Part shown: positions 11,078 through 20,186 of the stretch, piece after piece | Numbering within the stretch: the stretch's first letter is position 1 | Layout: each line of letters opens with the position of its first letter | From: Calliphora vicina | Lineage: Eukaryota > Arthropoda > Insecta > Diptera > Calliphoridae | Length of the DNA stretch: 64,000 bases | Direction of reading: 5' to 3' | Assembly: GCF_958450345.1 (NCBI RefSeq) | Contig: NC_088784.1 | Coordinates: 68,473,747-68,537,746, forward strand | The notes under the pieces: model-generated | What the model was told of the DNA's origin: nothing | Databases searched by the model: none | Seen by the model: the letters and a program-made list of their open reading frames with translations, nothing else | Translations under genes and position numbers: made by a program

Positions 11078-11395
11078 TTGAGAACGGCTGAAACGATTTG
11101 GACAATTTTTTTGTAAATGTTCGTCATAGTCCAAGTTAAGTTGTTACGGAAAAAATTTACCACGCCTACTTTTTTACATTTATCTAAAATCGGGAAACGG
11201 CTGCTTCAATATGGCTAATTTTTTTTTAAATGTTCGTAGTAATCCAATTTAGGTTTTTACTGAAAGAAAAACTGACCACGCCCACTTTAATGCCCACTTT
11301 TGTTTGATATATCTAAAATTACAGAACGTCTGGACCGATTTGTGTAATTTGTGTTTAAATGTTTGCAAAAGTCCACAGAAGTTTTTAACAAATGC
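11078..11395 (+). repeat. Diverged tandem repeat, about 110-bp unit, roughly three copies
   Basis: Seen: the order 'ACGGCTGAAACGATTTGG ... AAATGTTCGTCATAGTCCAA ... GACCACGCC(T/C)AC' recurs with divergence near 11090, 11195 and 11325. Non-coding. It directly precedes the Helitron remnant. Confidence 0.5.
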
Positions 11396-11398
11396 AGT

Positions 11399-13890
11399 GA
11401 CATGGCTGTGTTAGTGCGGAGAATTCCAATGTTGAAGTCACTCAATTTCAAATGACCAGCTATGTTAGCAGTAACGAAGCAATTTGGTGCATTTTTTCAT
11501 TTGCCATACATCTGAAAAATGGTCAAAGAGTGTACTTTACTGAGAAGAATGTATTACATTCTGCAACATTGACCAGATTTTTGGAAATGTGCGGGAATGA
11601 TGAATTTACCCAAACGCTGGTATACTCCGAATCAATAGTCAAAGAAATTTCAACTGCGGAAACAAGGAAATTGAGTTCCTTGTATAGACAACAAATTTGC
11701 TGTTCTTCTACAGCGAACGAGTACTTTTTGTTATTCTAACAAACACAAAATACATATAAACATCCACTCAAAACGCTCATTCGCTATAGAAAAACAGCAT
11801 AAAAATCTCTAAAAAAAATTTGGTTTTTAGGGTCGCATTTACACAGTCCATCCAAGAAACGATGAGCTATTAGTAAACGTTCGTGACCCAACATCATTAC
11901 AAGATTTGCGAACTATAAATGGTGAATTATTTGACATGTATAGAGAAGAGTGTCAACACTTGCGATTGTTAGAGATAACACTCATGCGGTATACACCCTG
12001 GGAGATGCTGTGCTTTCGTCAAATGCTCATCAAATACAAACATGGTTTTCGATAATTATCTCAACATGCTTCCCATCAAAACCGAATAATTTGTGGAGCA
12101 AATGCAAATATTTTGCATCAGATACGTATTAGAACATTAGAAATCCAAATTTGCAACTGAGAGAGGAAATTTACAACGAGGCTTTGATATTAATTGAGGA
12201 CATGTGCTTGATGATGTCGAACAAGGTATTATCTGAGTTAGGCATGACAGCTCCCAATAGTCCGATGCATGACACATTTAATCAAGAGTTGCGACAATAT
12301 TATTGCGATACCTTGATTGAATCAGTTCGAACAAACGTTCCACTGTGGCATCCCACGTGGATATACTATGGAACGTATTCGTTCTTGGGTTGAATCGGAA
12401 TTTGTCCTATTTTGGGGTAATTTATCAGGACTAAGACAGTCCAAACGATTCATCACTTTATCCAGACGTAGATATCAGTCGTTGCTTTCGAGGATACTAA
12501 CTGGTTTATTCACCGGACACTGTGGTTTAAAGTATCACCAATTTATGTTAGGTAACGCTGAGAATGAACATTGCAGATTTTGTGGACTTCATGCCGAGAC
12601 CTCTGAACATGTTCTATGTGACTGCCCAATGCTGGCAATATAGAGAACTAAATGGCTCGGAAGGGCCTTAATGGCCCCGGGGGACCTAATTGATCTTTCG
12701 CCAAATAGAATACTTGGCTTTATACGTAACCTAAATCTGTTAGGATGAAAAATCTAACGCTGCACAAAATATCCTTTGGATCGTAGTGCGTAGGGCCTCA
12801 CTAATAATAATGATAAACGTTCCACTGTTGAATCGACAACAAAAATATGTGTACGACACTCTTAAGAAAGTTGTAAAATATGGAACTGAAGGGATTTCTT
12901 TTTGACGCTCCCGATACGCTCGCAGAATGATATTTCACTTACACTTGCTTCATCAGGAGTTGCAAATCAATGAAGTCGAACATGCAACATTTCCAAGAAC
13001 AGTGCGATGGCCAATGTTTTGGATGATCGTTTGGAATGAGTGTACAATGGCGTATGAAACGTCTTTGGAGGCATTAGGCAAAACGCTTAGGCAAGATTTA
13101 CGAAACAATCAAAGCCGGTTTGGTAGTGCAATGATTCTGTTGGCAGTGTTTGAAGACTGAATATGAGTGAACATGATTGTCGAGCTGCAGAACGTTCAAT
13201 CTGACAACGGCAAAATCCCGGTTGACATTTCGACCGGATGCATTCAATTTCCCTTCGGTTTCTGCCAGTTCATCGAATCGAATTCCGAACTCATCCGAAA
13301 GGTGTTTCCAAACATTGCACAAAATTACAAAAATCATGATTAGTGCTATATTGGCTGCGAAAAACATTGATATCGACGAATCTAATTTTAAGATTCAAAG
13401 TGAAATTGCTGTCGAATTGATGGCATACAAATCGGTGGATTCCGTTATTTCCAAAGATTATGTCGTCAACTATCCAACCGAGTTTTTAAACTCCAACTGA
13501 AAGTTGGATCGGTAATCATAATGCTACGAAAGATAAACCAACCACGTAATGGCACTCGACTTGTGGTAAAAAACCTGATGAATAATGTCATCAAAGCAAC
13601 AATACTTAAAGAAAAGTAGAAATGACAAAAATGAAAAGACATTTTGATACCACGGATCCCAATCCGACATTCCATTCGATTTTAAACACTTGCAGTTTCC
13701 GGTATGCCTTACATTCGTAGTGACAATTAACAAATATCAAGGGCAGTCCTTGCGTTTTGCGGCATTAACCAGGAAAATCCATGCTTCTCGCATGGACAAA
13801 TGTATGTCGTCTGTTCCCGTGTGGGAACACCATCAGCATTATTTGTTTCCGCGCCAGACAACAAAATAAAAATTTCGTGTATCATAGGGC
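11399..13890 (+). pseudogene. Helitron Rep/helicase protein remnant
   Basis: Seen across shifting plus-strand frames, in order: the end of the Rep region (TQFQMTSYVSSNEAIW, then NGQRVYFTEKN), the linker (GRIYTVHPRNDELL; IYNEALILIEDMCL), and PIF1-like helicase parts (YVYDTLKKVVKYGTEG; IVWNECTMAYETSLEALGK; LRNNQSRFGSAMILLA; AILAAKNIDIDESNFKIQSE; NYPTEFLNS; GSVIIMLRKINQPRNGTRL; HGQMYVVCSRVGTPSALF). Known: Helitrons use an HUH Rep plus a 5'-3' helicase for rolling-circle transposition. The HUH motif is absent, the Walker A P-loop is lost just after FDAP (near 12915), and many stops and frameshifts are present. A non-LTR element interrupts it at 12347-12814. Clearly dead. Confidence 0.88.
12347..12814 (+). 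mobile_element. 5'-truncated non-LTR retrotransposon inside the Helitron
   Basis: Seen: 468 bp flanked by a perfect 14-bp target duplication AAACGTTCCACTGT (12333-12346 and 12815-12828). It encodes the end of an ORF2: an arginine-rich segment, LTGLFTGHCGLKYHQFMLG, then a CCHC-type knuckle (CRFCGLHAETSEHVLCDCP, stop at 12641-12643). The 3' end is TAATAATAATGA, like the (TAA)n tails of I-clade-type elements. Known: target-primed reverse transcription gives such 5' truncation and duplications. Clade is inferred and not certain. Confidence 0.85.
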
Positions 13891-14109
13891 ATTGTAATAA
13901 ACGAAATTATGATCACAGCAAAGCAATCGAAAAACTATTTTTAAGAAACAGTTTCTCACAAATCGAACACAAACTATTTTTCTAATTTGGTCAGCTAGTT
14001 GTAGTATATTTTTTCTGATATTTTTTAAAGATAATTTTCTTCAAATGTTGGCGTCGATTAAGCTGTAGGTGGTCTTATCGGAAGGTCCAATTTTTTATCA
14101 CGAAAACGG
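13891..14109. other. Non-coding, possible Helitron 3' flank
   Basis: No gene seen. A CTRR end with a hairpin was looked for and not found with confidence. Confidence 0.35.
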
Positions 14110-14496
14110 TTGAATTCACATAACCCCTTTAACATTTTGGAAGTAAACAATTTTATTCACACCATTTTAAGGATAATATATTTGCCTTTAAAATGGAATC
14201 ACAAATTATGTTGGACTTTGAGTAGTTTCAATGTTATGGGCAAATATGTGTATATAATTGCAGACAATTTTAACAAATTTTTCAATTTTCAAAAAGTCAT
14301 TGATTTGAGTAATCCATTGGAACCGTGTGTGGTAAATTTCATTAAAATCGAAGATGTCAAATCCGAAAATAGCAGTTTTCTATGTGGATTCTCCCAGTTG
14401 GTAAAAACTTTTAATGAATCACCCTTTACTATTGACTCATTGAAAAACCGTTTGGTCATTTTGTCAAACGATGAATCAGTAAAAACAAAAAATTAA
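14110..14496 (+). CDS. Unassigned ORF, 128 aa
   Basis: Seen: ATG-to-TAA open frame with no low-complexity bias and an ordinary amino-acid mix (for example KWNHKLCWTLSSFNVMGKYV and ENSSFLCGFSQLVKTFNE). In this AT-rich DNA, 128 codons is long for chance. I do not recognise a domain. The alternating hydrophobic pattern (GKYVYIIADNF) would suit beta structure. There are no obvious introns and no poly(A) signal was identified. It sits just after the Helitron remnant, so a gene fragment captured by that element, an unrelated transposon ORF or an old host exon are all possible. Low certainty that it is expressed. Confidence 0.35.
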   Translation: MNSHNPFNILEVNNFIHTILRIIYLPLKWNHKLCWTLSSFNVMGKYVYIIADNFNKFFNFQKVIDLSNPLEPCVVNFIKIEDVKSENSSFLCGFSQLVKTFNESPFTIDSLKNRLVILSNDESVKTKN

Positions 14497-14519
14497 TTGG
14501 AAAATAAGTCCAATATATT

Positions 14520-14555
14520 TTTGTATGTTTGTATGTATGTGTGTTTGTATGTAAA
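14520..14555. repeat. TGTATGTATG-type simple repeat
   Basis: Short tract of TGTATG/TGTTTG repeats directly after the ORF; microsatellite-like. Confidence 0.6.
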
Positions 14556-16000
14556 TTCAACTGCTTTCAACAGTTCCTTGCGCAAAAAAAGAATAAAATA
14601 GAATTTCACGTAAATATACGAGTATTTCTATCTTCTTTATAGCTGCATCATAATGGGTCTGAGATGAAGAGCACGATGGCGATTTCATGAATGTTATGTC
14701 AAAGACGTGCCTCATGTTGTCAGACAAATCTCGAATGGCTTTAAGCAGAAGCATTAAAGTGGCTGGCAAATAGCACCTATGTATAATGTAATGGCATCTG
14801 TGGCATACAAGTTGACTTGTAAATATGTACGAAGTAACTTGTACATGCCACAAGATAGATAGATGCCAGCCATCCTGCCAACCTTGCTGCCACTAGAGAC
14901 AGTCAGCCATCCAGCCAGCCAGCCTCTTTATTCAATGTTGCATTCAATTTGCATATAAATTTTCTATAGTTTTACATATTTATTGCTTTGACATTATCGC
15001 AACAAACAGCATAATAATGCAACAGCCGTTTGCCAAGAACAGAAAACAACAAAACTGCTGTTGTTAGACACGTTAGTGACACTTAACAAGACTTACCAAT
15101 TGTACATGTTGCAACAATAATCCAGGACTGAACCAGCGACAATTCCAACAACCAACATTACTTACTACCAACCAGCATGTTTTAAATTCTTTTTTTTTAA
15201 ACTTCAGTTTAGTCTAGTGTTGCAGTTTAGTGTTGTACATGTGGCATGTTTTCAAATGCCTAAACAATGATCATTTAACCAAGTGATACATGCAACACAA
15301 CACAAGACTTCTTCTTCATTTTCTTGTGGTGGCACAAGCACAGCATCCGAAATCAAATGGAAAAGTGGTTGGTTGGACAGATGGATGGATGCAAAGCCCA
15401 CAAGTGGTTGGATGAAACATGAAATCACTTTGAGTTGATGATAAAGTAAATCGAATGACGACTGAAGGCCCACGCAAAATTACCACAGTAATAAAGAAAT
15501 TTTCTTATTTTAAGTGGGAAACCAACCAACCAACAACAACAACAAAAATGGTTCCAGTGAAAAATTATGCTAAACGCTAAATGCCATCGATTATTTGTAT
15601 TTGGATGATTGGAAGAAGTTTAATACTCATTTCTTGTCATTTTTTTAATATTCTTGTTGCAGTGACCGTATGTACGAGTAGATATGTTGAAATTTCCAAT
15701 TGAAGCCCCAGGCATCTATCTAGGCAGTTAAGAAGAGCCACAACGCAATGTCTACGATTATTACGCAAAATTCTTTTAAGTGTCACTCTTAATTGTTCTA
15801 AATTTATGTTCGACATGCAATGTCTTTATTTTCATTCTTTCATTATTTAGCCAGAGAGTGAGCAAGTGGTTAGATCAGTTGGTTGGTTGCCTGTTGTTAT
15901 TATTTATTTAACATTTCAATTTATTATTTCGAAATCAAGTCATTTGGTTTGTTGATTCATTGTCAATAGACTCAGTTGTCAATTGCTGGTGGTACAGCCA
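14556..16000. other. Non-coding stretch with simple repeats
   Basis: No gene supported. Contains CAGCCAGCC-type tracts (14895-14925), GATAGATAGATG (14855) and CAACAACAA (15535-15545). The short minus-strand frames here lack recognisable motifs. Confidence 0.5.
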
Positions 16001-16008
16001 TACTTATG

Positions 16009-16181
16009 TATAAAAGGCGGTTATTGCTTTAATGGATTTAAAATTATGACAGTTACGAATATTCAAAATGTCTTCAGCCGATAAGGAGCTCAATTTATGG
16101 AAAATTAATTTTCGTTTTTCTGTTCTACATTTGCCTAATGGCAATGGTATTTTGTGTGCGGTGGTTGCTTATTCTTTGTAA
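16009..16181 (+). other. TATA box plus 37-codon ORF (possible first exon)
   Basis: Seen: a strong TATA motif TATAAAAGGC at 16009, an ACAGTT initiator-like site at 16050-16055, and an ATG in excellent context (TTCAAAATG) at 16068, opening a 37-codon frame (begins MSSADKELNLWKINF) to TAA at 16179-16181. The stop overlaps a plausible donor (TTT|GTAAAGT at 16176), so this could be a first coding exon rather than a micropeptide. The 42-bp TATA-to-Inr distance is longer than the usual 30, a point against. No downstream exon was found. Product unknown. Confidence 0.3.
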
Positions 16182-16680
16182 AGTGTTGGGGTTTTACAAA
16201 CCAATATCTGATGGAGTAAAATTTATTTTCTCTCGTAGACTAGTAAAGTTTAATTGAGGTTTTACAATCAACTGATTTGATTTCCATAAATTTTTATTAT
16301 TCTGATCTTTGCAATTTGTTTTTTGCAAAGATTTCCAAGGGCTTCATAATAAATGTACCAAAATTATCTCTTATGAGAATCTCACTTTATGCAGGTCCCT
16401 TTTGTGCTTATGTTTCAAGGTTTAAAAAATAAAAAATTAAAAAATAATAATTTATGAACCAAATTATGAATTTTTTTTTTGCTACCACGTTTAAATTTTT
16501 AATTAAATTTAAATATGTATGAATTTTTTTGTAGATCTCCTTAATGATTATATATGTACATTTAAAATTGCGGCTCATTCGGATCATACTTGGATTTTTG
16601 GAGATATTTTTAAAAAATGTGTGCCCCAAGACGGCGTGTAATTTTGCTAAATAAGCCTAAAGCGCTCTATTTGCAACTTT
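16182..16680. other. Non-coding stretch
   Basis: AT-rich; nothing recognised. Confidence 0.4.
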
Positions 16681-16985
16681 TGTATATTTGGTGACTCCCA
16701 CTTAAATTTTCCGGCAAAAATTTTCCTAGTATATTTTGATCCTTGAATGTCCTTTTTGAAAGGAAAAGGTCAAATTGACCCCAAAAATTATCCCCATAAA
16801 ATTCCACAATATATGTCACTCTGACAATAAGAATTCTCTCAGATATTAACTTACACAATTTTTTTCAGTTTGTATAATGCTAACTTCGATCAAAAAATTA
16901 AAATTTTGACCCCCTGTAAAAAAAATTCAGACCAGCTGGACTATAAGTTTATTCTATAAAAATGATCCACTCAACGTGCCCTTCA
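16681..16985. repeat. Repeat family E, copy 1
   Basis: Shares ordered blocks with 26640-26940: GTCCTTTTTGAAAGGA, CCATAAAATTCCACAATATA, ACTTACA, CAGACCAGCTGGACTATAAG and TTTATTCTA, followed by a 3' divergence. Non-coding; termini unknown. Confidence 0.5.
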
Positions 16986-17476
16986 GATTGAATTTTGTAT
17001 TATTAGTGATCCTCTATCGATGTGGATCACATTGGGTTGCAAAATGCTGATGTACAAATCGACTCCAATTTCCATAGACAAGCAAGCGATAAGGTTTGAG
17101 GTAATATTCGGAGCAATTAACACCTTTATAAAAACCTCATTGTCCACTTTGAAGGGACTGTGTATACTGTGTCTCACAAATACGGATGCAATTAGGGGTT
17201 TGATTAAGGTTGGGTTCAATATTGGCCTTGCGATCCGATTTCCTACCTGAACAAATACCGTAGCACAGTATTTTAGATACATTTTTTTTTTAAATAATTT
17301 GGTATCTCGGGAACTATTGGAGATATTGTTTCAAAATTTCACTCGGGGCAAGATTTGTGGAGCTTCTTAAAAGTAAATATAAGCTTCATATATACATAAT
17401 TATTTGGTATTGGTGAAAACATTAGGACTTGAAGATTGGCATTTTAGTAAAATTATATAATTCTATAAATTTTTCG
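16986..17476. other. Non-coding stretch
   Basis: Overlapping open frames lie on both strands at 16983-17282 without recognisable motifs; judged chance. No repeat copy found. Confidence 0.35.
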
Positions 17477-18412
17477 AACGTTATTTAAAAAAAATAACGT
17501 TCGGCTGTGCCGAATCTTAAATACCCTTCACCAAATTATGCTAAAAAATATTTTTATTTAAACAAAATTAAATTTTTTTTTAAAAAGTTTTTTCCATTTT
17601 TTTTTTATTTTTTTTTAAATTTTGTTTTTTATTTTTAATTTTTTTTTTGCTTTTTGGAAAAAGAATTTAAGACAAAAAAAAATTATTTGATGAAAAAAAT
17701 CGAGTTAAAAAATATTTTTCTCGATTTTGACCCATTGTAGGTCAAACTTACTATAGTCTTATATACATCGTTGCAATGGACTTTGAAATATCTATCATTA
17801 GATATCCATATTGTCTATATTAATTACTTAGTAATCCAGATATAGATCAAAAGTATAGCAAAAATCGAGGTTGTCCCGGTTTCCTTACAACTCAGCCATT
17901 CATGGGCCGATTTTAAATAGCAACTGGGTCTGAAGAATTCCCGATATATTGATGTATGAATCATGTATGTATTTAAGTTATTTGGGGGCTACGGAAAGTT
18001 GATTTCAACATACAGAAGACGGAAGGACATGGCTATATCGACTTTGCTATCTATAGCGATCCAGAATAAATCGATGGCTTAATATAAAAAAGGCGTAACT
18101 AATTTATTTTTTTCAAAAATATCAATGAAAAAAAGTAACTTCATTAAAATAAAAAAAATAAATTTTAAATGATAAATAAAATTTAATGCCTCTTCTTATT
18201 AAAAATTGCATTTAAACTTTTTTGTGTATAAAATTTTATGGATTTTATTAAGTTTTTTCCTTCTCCTGTAAAGTAACAAAAAATCGAGTTACGCATTTTT
18301 TATATTAAGCCATCGATATGTACTTTGTGGGGTCGCAAATGAAAAATGTAAAAATTACAAACGGAATGACAAACTTATACATTCATATATACCCTTATCA
18401 GGGTATAAAAAC
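17477..18412 (+). repeat. Repeat family A, copy A3 (head altered, carries a MITE)
   Basis: Seen: TTCGGCTGTGCCGAATC, AATACCCTTCACCAAATT, the A/T tract, the conserved middle (GACCCATTGTAGGTC; CTATCATTAGATATCC), a degenerate CAGACGG tract, then ACAAACGGAATGACAAAC and the tail near 18412. The usual head is replaced by a perfect 12-bp inverted repeat (CGAACGTTATTT / AAATAACGTTCG, 17477-17505). A 248-bp MITE interrupts it at 18070-18317. Confidence 0.65.
18070..18317. mobile_element. 248-bp MITE with ATCGATGGCTTAATATAAAA termini
   Basis: Seen: 31-bp terminal inverted repeats (18070-18100 and 18287-18317) differing at one position, starting ATCGATGGC and reaching GCGTAACT. It sits within family A copy A3 between CCAGAATA and TATGTACTTT, where uninterrupted copies read straight through, so it is a secondary insertion. 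Non-coding. Confidence 0.75.
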
Positions 18413-18782
18413 TATAATTTGAATTAATGTAAAATTTTAATGGTTAAAGATATCATAACAAAATTTGGAACTAATGTAGATCCAAAAGTTTAAATTTCAG
18501 CTCATTCGAATCAGCGATTTTTTTTTAAATTTGAAACCCGAGCTGACCACTGTAATTCAACTCGAAAACACCTCAGTTTTTGTAACACTATCTCCAATAG
18601 TTCCCGAGATACCGAATTATTTCCCAAAAAAATCACTGTTGTTATCGGGTTTACAACTTTGGTGATAGCCAAGCTGATGTGGGTGGTGTTCTTGGGGCTG
18701 GACTGGGTGATGGTGATTATCTGAAAAACATAATGCATTCCGGTCATATATTAAAATTGCAAGTCATAGCTAAATACATATA
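18413..18782. other. Non-coding stretch
   Basis: No gene. A minus-strand frame at 18511-18747 shows no recognisable motif and is judged chance. Confidence 0.4.
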
Positions 18783-19377
18783 GTGCGTATACTAGAAAAA
18801 CTCAAACAATGAAATTACTCTAAATAATCACACATACGAGTATTGTTTTCGTTTTCAAATTCTCACCTCTTAGGTTTTTGTCAACTCATTTGTCAAAAAC
18901 TCTCTTGTCAAAGACCTAACTCAGTTGTCAGAAACCTAAGTGGTGAGAATGTATTAGTATAAAAAACCAAGGAGAAACATAGAGAGGAAACTAGAAAAAA
19001 ACTCAAACAAAAAAATTACTCAAAATAATCACACATATGAATGTTGTTTTTTTTTCACATAGTTTTTTCTACTAATACATTCTCACCACTTAGGTTTCTG
19101 ACAACTGAGTTAGGTCTTTGACAGCTGATTTTCCGCTCTATGTATGTATATTCTCTATGGAAAAAACTATGTGAAAACGAAAACAACACTCGTATGTGTG
19201 ATTATTTTGAGTAATTTTTCTGTTTGAGTTTTTTTCTAGTTTACGCTTTTTGTTTCTCTATGGCCAAGGTGTTTTGAAAGTATTAGTTAAAATTACTATG
19301 TGGAAAGAAATACAACACTCGTACGTGAGATATTTTTGAGTAACTTTTTTGTTTGAGTTTTTTCTAGTTTCCGTTTT
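18783..19377. repeat. Repeat family D cluster, inverted copies
   Basis: Seen: the block ACTAGAAAAA-CTCAAAC...ATTACTC...ATAATCACACAT-CGA(G/A)T occurs forward near 18793 and 18990, and reversed near 19165-19245 and 19290-19370. The block CTCACC-CTTAGGTTT-TGACAACTGAGTTAGGTC occurs forward and reversed around 18865-18945 and 19080-19120. The result is several overlapping inverted repeats. Probably short fold-back transposons inserted next to one another. Confidence 0.6.
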
Positions 19378-19766
19378 ATGGGGGATTTCACGTCAAGTGA
19401 ACCAACTTTTAAAATCGATGTCTTCCGATTGGGATGAAATTTACACCGAGGTTAGACCTATTGAATAGTAATTATTTTTTTTTTTGCTCAAAAGAAAGCT
19501 TGTGCCTATTCCTTTAAGACCTATTTGGTCGCTTAGTGGGATTCAAGTGGGATATATAGTAAAATAAATGTTTTGTAACTCAAGATATGGATTTTTTGAT
19601 TTTAGTTTTTTGGCAAAATGGAATGGTCTATCTATAAAAATAAATATTTTGTAACTCAAGACATACATTTTTTGTGTTAAAACATTTATTTTGATACTAT
19701 CCCACTAAGAGACCAAAAAGCTCTTAAAGGAATTGACCTAAGCTTTCATTTGAGCAAAACAAAAAT
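19378..19766 (+). repeat. Repeat family F, left arm
   Basis: Starts ATGGGGGATTTCACGTCAAG and continues through TGAACCAACTTTTAAAATCG and AGACCTATTGAATAGTAATT. These have inverted counterparts at 22985-23107. Inside are repeated units around CCCACTAAG and GACCTATTTGGTCGC. TA flanks both outer ends (T-A before TGGGGG, and TA after CCCCCA), consistent with a TA target. Confidence 0.6.
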
Positions 19767-19904
19767 TAAACAAGTAAGAGTGCTATATTCGGCTATGCCG
19801 AATCTTATATACCCTTCACCTTTGTTGTGGATGCATTATTATTTTTTATAATTATTATATATGTATGTACATTGCCCACTTTCAGCGTACAGCATCCTAA
19901 ATTT

Positions 19905-20178
19905 ATCAAGAACACAAAAAACAACAACAACGCCAAACGAAACAAAACACCAAAAGAAAAAACAAAAACAAAATACGCAAGCCAATGAATTGTATAAAAA
20001 ACAACAACGCTAAAAGAATCAAAACACAAAAGAAAAACAAAATACGCAAAGCATGCACATCCAAACATACGATTTGTTTCTTTTTTGTCAAAAAAACCAA
20101 CACACAACCAAACAAACGTTTAGTTGTATAAAAAACAACAACAACGACAAAAGAAACAAAAAACAAAATACGCAAAGC
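19905..20178 (+). repeat. Tandem tract of AACAAAACACAAAAGAAAAACAAA-ATACGCAAAGC units
   Basis: Seen: CAAAATACGCAA recurs at 19969, 20037 and 20163, and GCATGCACAT at 20051 and 20177, with long A/CAA tracts between. It gives spurious long open frames on the minus strand. It is the target of the hAT-type insertion. Confidence 0.6.
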
Positions 20179-20186
20179 ATGCACAT

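Noticed and set aside
16983..17282. Complementary open frames of 99 and 76 aa
   Set aside because: Open on both strands in the same place with no recognisable domain; likely chance in a region short of TA stops.
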